From Climacium dendroides (taxonomy: Eukaryota; Streptophyta; Bryopsida; Hypnales; Climaciaceae), in the NCBI GenBank assembly GCA_950106755.1, contig OX467082.1:50114588-50178587 (forward strand): a stretch of DNA of 64,000 nucleotides, read 5' to 3'. Positions 33,386 to 45,500 of this stretch are shown here, in pieces. The position numbers were made by a program, and so were the translations under genes. The notes below the pieces were generated by a model. It saw nothing but the letters and a program-made list of their open reading frames with translations. It ran no database searches and was not told where the DNA came from. Position 1 is the stretch's first letter; every line of letters starts with the position of its first letter.

Positions 33386-36300
33386 GTCATACGATGAAAC
33401 TATGTAAGACATCTACAACAATAGTTTCATTTTCATTTCGGACATTGACTTTTGCCACATGTTGAAAAAAACTCCTTGAAAGCATCATGTGCCTTGACCA
33501 AAGTGAGATTTAGACGCACAAATTATTCTTGGTGCCTGTTGAGTGTAGATTATTACAGATATTTTGAATTTTGAATTTAATGAATCCATTTGACTTAAAG
33601 TAGCTAAAATCAAACTTGTATAATGAGGCAACAAAAATTTGTCACCACAACTACAAAGCGAGCTATAGAGCAACATGTTCAAATTCATGAATCATAATTA
33701 CAAGCTTATTCCTCCATCATTGCACTTAAATATTTATTAAACAAGAACATACTAAAGAAGTATACATTTCATACAATACAAGATTCCAAGGCTATGAATA
33801 CTAGTAGTAATTCCATCTTGGTATGTTGATTAGAAGCTATCTAGTCTCAACTAGACTACATGTGGGTCTATTGTTAACTACCATGTTCCACATTGAATGA
33901 AGAGCCTTAAATAATGTGCTGTTAAATTTGAATGTCAGTTGTTGTTGTTTCTACACAAATGTCAATTGAGAAGCTTGGTCATAATAAATGCAAGAAAGGG
34001 TACAATTGTCAAGCGAGGTAAACCAATTTGGATGAAATTTTCCAATAACAAATAATTTTGTATATGAATATATGCAAGTCAATAATTCTTCTCCACTTTC
34101 CTTACTATCAAATTTTCTTTAAGCAAATCATTCACAGTACCAAAAATGATGATTTCCATGGTGGCTAGCATAGTGTTCCAGTTAAATAGGTAAATCATGG
34201 ATGGCATATTTGAAACACCGTTATGAGAGTTTTTCATTGTGATGGTAAAAAAACTCCCTTAAAGTTAGCTGGTGGGGAGTGTATGGGCCCCTAACCTAGA
34301 TTGCCTTTCAAGCAATGGACTCCTAATGTATTTTTTGGTAGATTTTTAATTAAATGACCTTAAGTAAAAAAGGGTAGTACCCCCAAATCATCCACTTAGG
34401 TGCCCTAAAATTTTCAAATCATGTCAACACATGTTTTGGAAAGGTAGGGTAACCTCATAGACTAAAACATCCATGAAAAGACTTGATTTGGACTCTAAAT
34501 GAGCAAAATTGCACCTTAAAAAATAATCACAGCACATACCAACATCTAGAAGCATCCATGCACCTCACCAAAGTCCCTAGATCCAATGCTATACATTCAA
34601 TCATTTAGTTTAGGCAATTGAGCTTTTACTCCTACATTATCATTCCAACAATTCAATCCTAATTTTAACTCAATTTGGGTGGCGCTTCTGCATCTGCCCT
34701 AAAAACCTTAAAACGTAGAATTCACTATCATGCATTCTTTTTACACATCCAAATCATATGAGCTCATAAAAAATATATTCAAACTTGCAAAACCAAGCAT
34801 AGATTGTAATTATTATTATATTTAAATCATTTGGAATTACATGAACATTAAAAGTCGCAACCCAATTCCCCACTACTAGAGCAGTTGACCTCCCTTCACA
34901 AAAATGGTTGCCATTTCTTCATCCTTAGTTCAAATCAAGCGAACCTTAGGTTTTTGAAAATCTAGCTTCAAGGTGTACCTTCTCACCAATTTTCAACTCA
35001 ATCAACATTGTTGTGCTCTCGCTATTGCTCTTCAAAGTTTGAGCTCTAAAAGTCTTGTGGCAACAGACCTTCCTCCATAAAAATGACCACCACCACTTTG
35101 TTCATGATCCAATTGGTTCAAACCTAGGCTTTTTGAAAAACTAGCTTCAAGGCACACTTTTCCACTAATTTTCAACTCAATCCGCATTGCCTTGCTCCTA
35201 TTTTTGCTCTTCGAAGTTAGCCGTCCAAGTCTCCATCAACTTTCTCCATCACTTTCAAGCAATTTTCCATCTAACCTAAAAAAACTCTACTTTCCATCCA
35301 TTTTTTCCCATAAAATGGTGAAAACCTACTCAACAAATTGTTCTTAATATTTCCCTATCCTAATCTCTAATAATTCATTTTTAAAACACCCATAAACCAC
35401 AAAATTGCTCTAAAAAACAATAAAATACACATAGATGAAAAAATTTGAGAAATTGGGAGAGAAAGAAAGCTTCAAACACTAATTTAGACTATATCAAATT
35501 TTCTAACAAACTAATTTTCCTAACCACATTCATTCAACACTAATTTACTATAAAATCGTTAGTTTACTGAAAGATGTGTCAAATTAGTAAAACTGTGCTA
35601 ATTTAGTGTAGATTGCATTAGCTTACTACAAAACCTTTTAAATTACTCTTTTTCCCACATTTTAGTGTTTCTATCACTACTCTAGTGTTGTAGTAATTTT
35701 TTGTGATTTTTCATATTTATTATTTTTGGTGATTTTCATTTTACTTCTAGTTCCATCTCTTATTTTTAGTCTTTTGTTTTTAATTTACTTTCATATATTT
35801 TTATATTTCTTATTTTTTGGATTTTCACTTTTATATTTTTTAATATTTTCTCTTTCTTTTTGGTTTCTAAATTACCACTAACTTTGTTTCCTAATTTTAA
35901 TGTTTTTGGTCCCTACTTTTTCACCATCCTACCATTTGCCTAGTTTGGCTACTTTACCAAATCTTGCTTAAAGTCTTTTTTTGTATCAAATATCAAATTG
36001 TTAAGGATTTAATTATGGAATTGAAAAATGTCAATTCCAATGGTTGAAATATTGTTATAAACAATCTACATCCTATGATTTTATTTTTTTCAAAAAATAT
36101 TGAAAATTGAGTAAAATAAAGGATTTTAAAGTTTATTTTAAAGTAGAGAATCCATAACTACCTACAAGCTCATAACTTTCATCTCATTGATCAAAATGGA
36201 ATGATTCAAAGCTTTCCATGTATATATAACTCTAAAAAACCAATTTCAAATTTTTGTTTTCAAGAAAAGTAAATTTTCTTATCTGCCCGCATTGCCCTGT

Positions 36301-36484
36301 TGGTGAATAAAGCAACATATTTGGTCATAACTTTTTACTCATATTTCCAAATGTCATGGAATTTGGTGCATATGAAAGATATTCCTCGCCCCACCTTCTA
36401 TTAAATTTTCAATTTAAAATATGCAAATCTCTAGTCACATGTACCTACCTTAAATTTCTATACAACCAAAAAATGCATGCTAGT
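33386..36484. other. AT-rich intergenic DNA
   Basis: No gene is seen. Two stretches near 34860-35060 and 35060-35240 are partial direct duplicates (GTTGACCTCCCTTCACAAAAATGG against AACAGACCTTCCTCCATAAAAATG; TTTTGAAAATCTAGCTTCAAGG against TTTTGAAAAACTAGCTTCAAGG), so an old tandem duplication of about 180 bp is present. Words from the TTAA-element interior (CATAACTTTCATCTC, GGAATGATTCAAAGC) occur near 36170-36215. Confidence 0.4.
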
Positions 36485-36805
36485 ATGGGGAATTTCATTA
36501 AAATGGCGATATTCCATGTGCCATTTTCACAGTGTGCTATTCCCACAGTTCAGACCGAGCAGTCTGAAATCTATTAGTGTCCTAGATTTGTGAATTCTAT
36601 ACCTTTAATAGATGTATTAAATCTAGAAAAGATGTAGATTTCAGACCAATCGGTTTTTAAAATCTACATATTTCTTAGATTTCAGATATCTAATAATGGT
36701 ATAGATTTCAAAAATCTAGGACGCTAGTAGAGTTCAGACCACCTAGTCTAAATTGTGAGAATGCCAAAGTCACAGAATATTCGCCATTTTGATAAAATTT
36801 CCCAT
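36485..36805. mobile_element. 321-bp palindromic MITE with TAGT flanks
   Basis: The left arm starts ATGGGGAATTTCATTAAAAT and the right arm, reversed, starts ATGGGAAATTTTATCAAAAT. Pairing extends inward through TTCAGACCGAGCAGTCTGAA against TTTAGACTAGGTGGTCTGAA and TCCTAGATTT on both arms. TAGT lies immediately outside both ends (36481-36484 and 36806-36809) and may be a target duplication. No coding capacity. Confidence 0.8.
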
Positions 36806-39800
36806 TAGTCCTTTAAGGGTTAAACATTTGTGAGCCAATATGGTGGCTCACAACCATAGATGCATAATAGTATTATCAGCTCCAAAGTTATTTCTACTCA
36901 TTGATTGTAGAGATTTATATTATATCCTTTTTTTTGGTAGTATTTCACAATTTGTAACGTACTATGTTTGTTGAGTAGAACAATTGCAAGGCTCTTGGTA
37001 GTCTTTAGAGCATCACCACCCATTGATGCCAAAGGAGGCCGACCCGAGCTAGGCTGTGGCCAACTTCAAAAACTTCTCCCTTAGCTTCCTAGGGAAAGCA
37101 ATTAATGAGCCCGGCCCTACTCAAATAAGTGGTCAAACCCCCATCCTACCGGTCCTACTCATCTCTTCTATTATTGTTGTCTAACAATGTTTTTGGCTCC
37201 CTTTTTGAAAAGTGTGATAACTATAGCAAGTTCCACCAATGAGAAGTCTTGACTTATTTTCTTTTTCATCTTTTATTGAAACAAATGAATTAGAACTTGT
37301 CTTGCCAAGTTGACTTCCCGGGAATGGGTGGCATGTTTGTGGGACAGAAGGATTCCAGGAGCTATAGAGCATTGGCCAACCGATTTCGCAGACCACAATT
37401 CCGAAGAATGGATGGTGATGCTTTTAGTTTTCAAGCCCAAATAGAAGATAACTTCAAATAAATCAGTAAAAATTACTATGGGTTGAGGTAAGACCCTCAC
37501 CAAATGTGAAACATAGGGGAAGGACAACCACATGATATATTTTTAAAATAATTAAAATAACTAAAAAATTTAAATTTCTAAAAAATACTAAAAAAAGACA
37601 TTTGGCATGGCATTTGAGTGACATGGCATCCAATAAGGATGAAGTGGCATGCCACATTGACATCCTTTGGCACTATCTAAAAATTTAAATAGTGTTTTTT
37701 TAGACATCAACCAAGACGTCAACTAAGACGTTCGTCGTCCAAATATTTTTTGCAACATCAATTGAGACGTCAACTAAGATGTGTAGATCTTTTTTGTGAC
37801 TTCAACTCTGACAACTTTGTAAAATTCCCGGTAAAATTCTGAAAATTCACATATCTCATATGGTTTGTCTTCCCTCGTACCCCCCACTTGTGTAAATAGT
37901 TTGTTTTTTCATATCAATATACATACAATAAATGGCTTTTCAAACCGTGCAACATAAACTCTAGACATGGTGTATTGTGTATGATATATGATATATAATG
38001 TATGGCATATTTTGTATGATATACTATGTATGGTACATGTCAAAGTTGATGTTGCAAAACATTTAGATGTTGAAGCTGATGTCTCAACAAACATCTCATA
38101 AAATGTCTAAAAGAATGTCTAAATATTTAAGTTGACATCGCTAAAAACAATATCAATATTTTTCTTGATGTCTAGGTTGACATTGTTCAAAACAATATTA
38201 ATCTTCTTAGACAAAGTGACGTCAAGTGCAACGTCAACTACTACATCATCTCCAATTCGGATGAAAAAATCCCATGTGGCACTGCCTGCCCATGTGGCAC
38301 TTATGTGGAGGTGACGTGGTTGCCATGTGATACACTTTTGGCTCCTTTTTTACCATGTCTATGCGGATGTCGTACTAAAATATGGTGCATTTTTTAAGAT
38401 TTTACCATATTTTTGTCACGTCAATTTTGACAAGTTTTCTTAAACATCAACAGGGGCATGCTTGACATTAAAAAAAAGTATCCACATGTTTTTCAGCTTG
38501 TTCAAAAAAATTACAAGTTTTTTATAGTATAATTAATCATGAAAAAAGTGTAAAATTCACTTCATCATATAGGAACAAAATGATGAAGTTTTAGAGGAAC
38601 ACAATTATTGATATAGAACTCACACACAACTTGCATCTTGGAGAATATACTTGGCTATATACAAAAAATGTATCCCATCTTTGATACCTTGATGACAACA
38701 TCCCACGATCTGGCTTGCACTGCATAAGATGTGTTCGAGTCTATGTTGTAAGTGAATTTCACTGAGAAATTTTTTGAGTCACATGAGACTAGTTAACTCT
38801 CACTAGTAGAAAAACAATGACCACCATAACCAAAAATTAACAAAAAAAAGTATTGATGTCATTTATATCCTTTGTTGTGTTGTCTTGAATAGTACCTAAC
38901 AAAAAAATCATTCATGATATGGATGTTACAATGCTAAGGGATTAACACTGTACAAAGAGAACCACTCTAACATTAAATAAATGTCCATTTTGTTATGGTG
39001 GTCAAGTCAAAAAAATGATAATATTAATTCATTTATAAATTTGCTTAATGAATAGCCATCACTTGGCAAGCCAAAAACTAACCCAGTACAAATCGCCACA
39101 TAGGCAAAAAAACGACACATATATAGGACTATAAATTAGACTTTATAATTTAATTAGAAAAAACTAAACTTTATAATTTATTAAGAAGAATGAAGACCAA
39201 TTTTCCAGTCAACAAAAAATTGTTAAATTTTTATTGACTTGGACACCATTTTTTTTCAAGCTTGAAAACAAAGAAAATGAAGAGATGACTCACAAATCAA
39301 TTCTCTATCATAAATAAATGTCTAGAAAATAGACACATTGACAAAAAAATTATCCAACAATACAAACTACACAATGAAGTTGTTCAAGAAATACAAAAAC
39401 TATCCATTCCACACACAAATTCAAAATGCTTCACCCTCATGAATGCAAGAAACTTAGAAGACCTCCCCTAGAACCTACCCACAATCACCCCTTTGCACTA
39501 TCCTTCTAAAGTGTTCACCAAAGCAATTGCACTTTGTCCAGACCTACTATGCTATTGACATACTACCACACAAAAGTCCCCCACCCTACAATTAATTTAT
39601 AGAATTCACATTTTGTAATGATAGATTCTCACCCAAATTTGTCAATTGAAAAATTGAAAAATCTCTTGTTAAATAATCTCATATGTGATGCCTAAAATTT
39701 TTCATATGATGATCATGAATCCACTTTCACTCCAAGAACTTGAGAATGATTGTCGCCTCCACATCCAAACTTCAGTTATCTAAGCTCAGTGGCATTTCCC

Positions 39801-39815
39801 AATCAAACTGTGAAG
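36806..39815. other. Gene-free DNA with degenerate repeats
   Basis: I see no gene. A cluster of related words lies at 37690-38440: GACGTCAACTAAGACGT, TTGACATTGTTCAAAACAAT, CATGTGGCACT and similar, in both orientations. This looks like the remains of an inverted-repeat element. The remainder is AT-rich. Confidence 0.4.
37690..38440. repeat. Degenerate repeat cluster around GACGTCAAC and GTTGACATTG
   Basis: AAGACGTCAACTAAGACGT near 37711, GAGACGTCAACTAAGATGT near 37764 and GTTGACATTGTTCAAAACAA near 38170 (with a similar GTTGACATCGCTAAAAACAA near 38132) show direct and partly inverted repetition. It is non-coding. The outer limits are uncertain. Confidence 0.4.
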
Positions 39816-40688
39816 CCCCAGTTCATTTATGAATTGCCTCTCTCAGTCATTCAAACTTTTTTATGTATGTGGAGTATAATTCGTATATTTTGGTAAATAT
39901 AATTATCATGGCATCCTTATGCAATCCCACTCAAGCCTACCAAATTTTGGTTTTGGAAAAGCAAAATTCTGTTTTCAGTGAATTTTTAAAGCCAATTTCC
40001 ATGGTTTTATATGATATTTTATTGCAAGCAATTAGTGGTGAATTTTTTTAAGTTTGAATATGGATATATGTAGAGAACATCCATATGCACATATTTCCTA
40101 GGCAAGCATCTCCAAAAAAGTTTTACAATTTCTTCTATAGAAATTTCAATGTTGGGTGACAATGCCCAAATGTGGTAAAAATCGATATCTCTTTATTATA
40201 ATTGGATTTTTCTATTTGCCTCTCATGTGCTAACTAATTAGGGACATTATGATGGTACAATTATGTTGCCAAAATCTAGTTAAAATATAGAGACATCTAT
40301 TTCACAAAGTTTGATCATATAATGCCTCATATTGAACTCTTACTAGGAGCTTGTATTTTTGTTGATGGGGTGTTTTTTAATTTGAAAGACGTGCGTATAG
40401 ATGTTTCCTACATATCTATACAATTGAAATTAAAAAAACTCATTATGAATTTTTTTTAAATAAAATATTATGCAAAACCTTGAAAATTGACTTCAAAAAT
40501 TTACCAAAAATAAAATTTTGATTTTTTAAAACTAAAATTAGGTATGCTTGATTGGGATTGTGTTGGAATTGGATGTTAATAATGCAAGATGAAAAATTCT
40601 ATTTTTTCCTTTACTTTGCAACAATAATTGGAAGGGCACAGAAAGGAAGTTTGTAAATGAGAAAGGAAGTTTGTAAATGAAACAGACC
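39816..40688. mobile_element. Inverted-repeat element, copy A of a tandem pair
   Basis: The left end CCCCAGTTCATTTATGAATT pairs with the reversed right end GGTCTGTTTCATTTACAAAC. Inside, the left block AGTGAATTTTTAAAGCCAA with CCATGGTTTTATATGATATT recurs inverted in the right half (AATATTATGCAAAACCTTGA). The whole is thus a foldback of about 870 bp. Copy B begins 12 bp downstream with the same left end. No coding frame. Confidence 0.6.
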
Positions 40689-40700
40689 TTACTATACACA

Positions 40701-42494
40701 GGTCCAATTCATTTACGAATTGCCTCTTTGAGGCATTCAAATTTTCGTTTACAATGTAGAGTATATTTGATAGGTTTTGGAAGAGATAATTATCATTGTA
40801 TTCTTACGCAATTGCACGCAAGACTACAAAATTTCAAATTCAAAAAACCAAATCTCCATTTTTGGTGAATTTTTAATGTTAATTTTCATGGTTTTACAAG
40901 ATGTTTTATTGCAAGCAATTGGTGGTGATTTTTAAAGTTTGATTGTGGATATATGTAGGAAGCATCCATACACACATCTTACCCTAGGCAAATTTCTCCA
41001 AAAAAGTTTTACAACTCCTTCTATAGAGTTTTAAGTGTTAGGATGACAATGTCCAAATGTTGTAAGAATAGATACTTCTTTGTTATAATTAGATTTTTCT
41101 ATTTGCCACTCATGTGGTAATAAATTTGGTACATTTGAGCATGATGGTACAATTACTTTGCCAAAATATAATTCAAAATATAGAGATATCTATTTCACAA
41201 AGTTGGGTCATATGATGCTTCAATTGAGCCCTTATTGGGAGCTTATATTTTTGTTACTTAATGGAGTGTTTTATAATATGAAAAATGTGCATATGAATGT
41301 TTCCCACATATTTATGCAATCAAATTAAAAAATTCATCACCAATTATTTTTAATAAAATATTATGTAAAACCATAAAAATTGACTTCAAAAATTCACCAA
41401 AAATGGAATTTTCCTTTTTTTTTGGGTGAAATTTGGTAGGCTTGACTGGGATTGTATGGGAATTGAGTGTAAATAATGCAAGATGAAAAATTCCAAATCT
41501 CTTCCACATTAGAGTTAATTGCAATGTCATCCCCACTTTCACACGACGAGTCGATCTGTATCTTGTTTTCATGTAGTTAACCGCAAAGGAATAGACGGGA
41601 TGTCAAGCTTGGTTGGGCTCAAAATAGTGAGAATCTTACTACTAATCCTTGTTGAATACCGCTCTGTGACGCCAAATAAAACTGTGCACCAAGCTCAAAT
41701 GGTGCCCAATTTTGGTGCTCTGAGGAGTTTCCTACTATGTTTATTAACCCCTAAAGTCCCATGGCCATTTTTCTGCCAAAACCACTCAAAACTACCACTT
41801 CTACTACAATCACGTACAAAATAAATTTTATAAAATATTTTTTAGAATATAACCGTAGGATCTTGTTCTACGCTTGTCTTAGATCATGTGAATTTTTTTT
41901 TGTGATTTTTGACCGTATAGATTGAAAGATATTAGCATTCAAAGTGAAAGAAAAAAATTTCTTTCAAGAAGTTACTATGGTTGCCCGCAAAACAAGAAGT
42001 TCCATAACTTTCACATCTTTAATCCAAATGGAATGAATCAAAGCTTCCCATTTACCAAAAAAACATGATCTACAAGAAAAAAATATTAAAAAATTTATTT
42101 CAAATTTTTGTGGATTTGTTTTGCTGCCCAGTCTCCCCCATTTTGAGGTTATTGTAGTATAATTTTTGCTCCCGGGCACCAAATGAAATAAAAATTATAT
42201 TCCTAAAAAGCTCTTAAGTTTTTCTATCTTATGAGAAAGTTTCAAAAAGTTTCAATAAAAATTGAGATCATAATAGCTTGCCCACAATCCATTTTGTCCC
42301 CCGTAGGGACAACGGGACTTTAGGGGTTAAAAGGCACAGATAGCTTGTGAATTTTTCAACACTGTTCATCTGACATGCTGTGTTTTTGACAAACCCAAGC
42401 TCTAAGTCCCCAGTTCAAGGTACTTTGCGATTAATTGCATTATGCAAGGAAATGTGCACGGCTGAAATAGGCAGTTTGTAAATGAACTGGACCC
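40701..42494. mobile_element. Inverted-repeat element, copy B, carrying a nested insertion
   Basis: The left end GGTCCAATTCATTTACGAAT matches the reversed right end GGGTCCAGTTCATTTACAAA. The left about 800 bp follow copy A block by block (GTTTTATTGCAAGCAATT, GGATATATGTAG, TCTCCAAAAAAGTTTTACAA), then the inverted half ends near 41500. About 900 bp of foreign DNA, including the TTAA element at 41744-42330, separates this from the right terminus. Two near-adjacent copies of one foldback element, the second interrupted, is the simplest reading. Confidence 0.55.
41744..42330. mobile_element. TTAA-flanked element with perfect CCCCTAAAGTCCC ends (piggyBac-like MITE)
   Basis: The left end is TTAACCCCTAAAGTCCC and the right end is its exact reverse complement, GGGACTTTAGGGGTTAA. 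PiggyBac elements duplicate TTAA on insertion and have termini that begin CCC, so the structure fits a non-autonomous piggyBac-type element. The interior (587 bp overall) has no transposase frame. Its left part is related to 47811-48030, and its interior shares words with 36170-36215 and with 13530-13580. Confidence 0.7.
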
Positions 42495-42699
42495 AACTGT
42501 ACAGTACAATACAGGGCACTTGAAGTGATCAGCTGTTGATGCACATGCACAGGCTTTAAGTAGGACAAGAAATTAGGACTCACCATCTTTATTGTTTAGC
42601 TGTGTACCCATGCAGCACCCAGCCGTGGATGGCACATTTGTGATTGTGAAGCCCCTATGGCATGCAAATTCGACACTAAGTTCCACCAACTTTGGGGTT

Positions 42700-43117
42700 C
42701 TAAGGTAGGAGGCTCATAAGTCGACCACTTCAGCACTGGAACTGAATTTTGGGCAGGTGAAACTTCTCCAAATGTTTTTCAGTAAATTTTCCTTGAAAGA
42801 CAAGAGGAATTGGCATCTAATCCAAGTTGTTTCATATTTTTTGGATTACTTTTTTAATTTAGTTATGAATTTTCAAACAAGAAGTGTTGTAAATCCCTCT
42901 TTATGATCCTAGGTCTTTCATCAAGTGTTCACTGCAACTTTGAAAGAGAAATGGAAAAAGCAAGGAGACGGATTGGCTCTTGCAATAATGAATCATATTT
43001 TTCTTGATTTTTTCAATGACTATGGAGGTCAATTGAAGAACCCCCTCCAATCCATTCCAATGCCATTTGTAGGGGCGGTTCCAAATGCCTGAGTGGAGTT
43101 CGAGCCTCCTACCTTAA
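42700..43117. mobile_element. MITE with CTAAGGTAGGAGGCTC ends, copy 1
   Basis: CTAAGGTAGGAGGCTC at the left pairs with GAGCCTCCTACCTTAA at the right (15 of 16 bases). The interior shares a block TTTTTCAGTAAATTTTCCTT then GAAAGACAAG with the copies at 43916-44238 (inverted) and 56965-57275. It is non-coding; no clear target duplication is seen. Confidence 0.6.
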
Positions 43118-43915
43118 CCCATCCAGATCGAAACCCTGCGTGTTTTGTCCCATTTTTTTCAAAAGAAGTAGGAACAAACGCTGTAACTTGCCATGATCAC
43201 GCAGGGCTGAAGGGCTTGATCGTGTTGAGTAAGCTTGCAGGTACACTGTCGACCCCTACTTCTACTGTATATGAGAGGAAGTGGGGTGACACATGCATGT
43301 TTGGGATCGAAGCAAGTAAGCCAGCAAGCTTCATGGGATGACACCACCCAGCCAGTTGGGTGTTCAAAGGCCAGCTGCAAATCCATCGCATGAAGCCACA
43401 ATGAGTGAAATGCTTGACAAAGTCACTTATCCTCGGCCACTCCGGTGAGCTAGTCGGGTCCTTCTTGGTGGAAGTTCTGTCTGTCACATTCGTTAATTCG
43501 GTCTGCTTCACTCTGCTTCTGCTTCATGGGACTCTCAGGCCGGCACTGTCCACTTACTCCTTCCATTCATGGGGGTAAATAAGCTGAACTTATGAAATGG
43601 GAGGAGTGGTGGAAGTTTCATTTTCATTCCACCAACACCATAAGGATATCATGTAAGCTTAATGGTACGAAAGTATGGCAGCTTTGCACAGAAACAAACG
43701 GACAGGTCTGAGGAATGCTGGTGCATGCACTGTGCTGTGATGTCCCAGCGTCCAATTGCTGGACGACAAAGAGATTCAAACTCGCGTTTCTTTCTCATGA
43801 CACCAGATACTAAATGGCAAGCTCACACTTAGTTTCACTTGTTCACACCTACCTAGACAGAGGAATGCTGGGTTCTGGAAGGCCTTGAACCCCTAAATGT
43901 CTCAAAATCCAATTT
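43118..43915. other. Gene-free, moderately GC-rich DNA
   Basis: Between two MITEs of one family the sequence has a balanced composition, and short frames exist on both strands (43093-43341 plus, 43197-43511 minus). None contains a recognisable motif, and they overlap each other. No gene is called. Confidence 0.35.
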
Positions 43916-44238
43916 CTAAGGTAGGAGGCTCTAAAAGCGCACAGGCTCCAAAATGGCCCACCTCTTCAAATGCACACTATTTGTACATGTTGCTTTTTCG
44001 TAGCCTTCAACAATGTACATTTTAGGAGGTGGGCGATTTTAGAGCCCTATGCCATTTCAACTTCAAAATTTTATAACTAATTCCACAAATCTTTAAAAAT
44101 TACGAAATGACTTGAGTTCGATGCTAATTTCACTTGTCTTTCAAGGAAAATTTACTAAAAAAATATTTAAAGAAACTTCATCTCTTCAAAATTCAGTTTT
44201 AGCTCTTAGGTGGGCAATTCATGGACCTCCTACCTTAG
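43916..44238. mobile_element. MITE with CTAAGGTAGGAGG ends, copy 2
   Basis: The left end CTAAGGTAGGAGGCTC pairs with the right end GGACCTCCTACCTTAG (13 to 14 bases). Internally GTACATGTTGCTTTTTCGTAG near 43993 is the reverse complement of a block of the 56965-57275 copy (AAAAAGCAACATGTAC), so the two copies lie in opposite orientation. It is 323 bp and non-coding. Confidence 0.65.
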
Positions 44239-44419
44239 ACGGCAAAAAGAGTGAAACCATGTTTTTTTTCTCAATATTGCTTGGATGAAAGACATTGTAA
44301 TTTTTTGAAGATACTTTATGAAGTTGTTGTCCCACGTAATAGTTGGATTTGGTGTTTATTTAATAGAATACATTGTTTCTCTAAAATTACAAATGTGGAA
44401 GCGTGTCAAGGGGTTGATC

Positions 44420-44545
44420 AACATCACAAAGTTCAGACCCAACAGATTGTCAATGATTATCGTGTGGTTACTATTCTTTCATGGGTGCGCATGTTAATTT
44501 ACAATTTATTGCATTGCTACGATGTACACAATTTCTGCAAAGAAT
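44420..44545 (+). repeat. Single-arm remnant of the 28750-29020 MITE family
   Basis: AACATCACAAAGTTCAGACC, then TTGTCAATGATTATCGTGTG, TTTCATGGGTGCGCATGTTA and TTGCATTGCTACGATG follow the left arm of the 271-bp MITE in the same order. The partner arm is missing, so this is a decayed or truncated copy. Confidence 0.65.
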
Positions 44546-45114
44546 TTGCACTACTTTGTAATTGGTGTTAACTATGTGACTTCTATACATTAATCACAAG
44601 TGTGCAAAAGACACTAATTATACACAAAAAGAATATTATCTTTGTTGTTCATCTTATATGCATTGAAGTTCATGAAAAATCCATGACAATAATGTCATTG
44701 CTATTTGTATTGCAATAATGCTTATTAAATGGTATCAATGTTCGAAAAGCTTTGCCAATGTTAAATTGTTGATAACCATTCTAATTAATAATAATTTTTT
44801 TTCAACTAAATTTTTTGCATTTTGTTCATCAACAACTAATTAGTATACATTCTAATGACCTTTAAATTTTAGCTTAATCTACATTCATGAATAGGCCACC
44901 AAGAAACTTGATGGCGTAGTGAAAGATTCAAAGTTTAACTTGAATTGAATCTATCAATAGGCCACCAAGAACTTCATAGGCACTTAGTGAAAATGAAGAG
45001 TGGAGAGGTCTTTTTTATACTGAAATCTATTTAATGAATACTCAAACAATATGAGATAACTTGAAGATGAGAGCTTGACCGGTGCTCACTTATTGTCAAC
45101 TTGATGAAAACTTA
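44546..45114. other. AT-rich DNA with a two-copy repeat
   Basis: AATAGGCCACCAAGAA occurs at 44890 and again at 44956 with related flanks, giving a degenerate 66-bp duplication (44890-45000). No gene is seen. Confidence 0.4.
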
Positions 45115-45500
45115 AGAACTTTGTTCAAAGTAAAGATTCAGATCTCAGTTTGGCATAGTATAATACCTTTTTTCAAGAAACATTAAACCAAAAAAAGAGG
45201 TCAAATCAAGTTAACTTTCACCTCCAAAAATCCGTTAGTGATTTTAAGACTTTTGTCAAAAATTATGGACAAAAACCAAAGTGGATGTTTGAAAATGTCA
45301 AATAAAATGTTCCTTGCTAACCCTCTTTGATTTTTGTCCATAACTTTTGACAAGAGTCTTAAAATTACAAACGGATTTTTGGAGGTAAAAATTAATTTGA
45401 TTTGACACCTCTTCTTAGTTCAAAGTTATTTGAAAAAAATTATTCTACTATGCCTAAATGAAGTCTAAATTTTTACTTTAAACATAATTCCTGCTTTTTA
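45115..45500. mobile_element. Hairpin MITE, full copy of the family at the window start
   Basis: The left arm (GTTCAAAGTAAAG, GGCATAGTATAATA, AGAGGTCAAATCAAGTTAA, CACCTCCAAAAATCCG, ATTATGGACAAAAA) is repeated in reverse complement in the right arm (CGGATTTTTGGAGGT, TTAATTTGATTTGACACC, CTACTATGCC, ACTTTAAAC). The centre lies near 45300. Bases 1-245 of the window are the right half of a second copy. Outer limits are approximate; no target duplication was identified. Confidence 0.7.
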
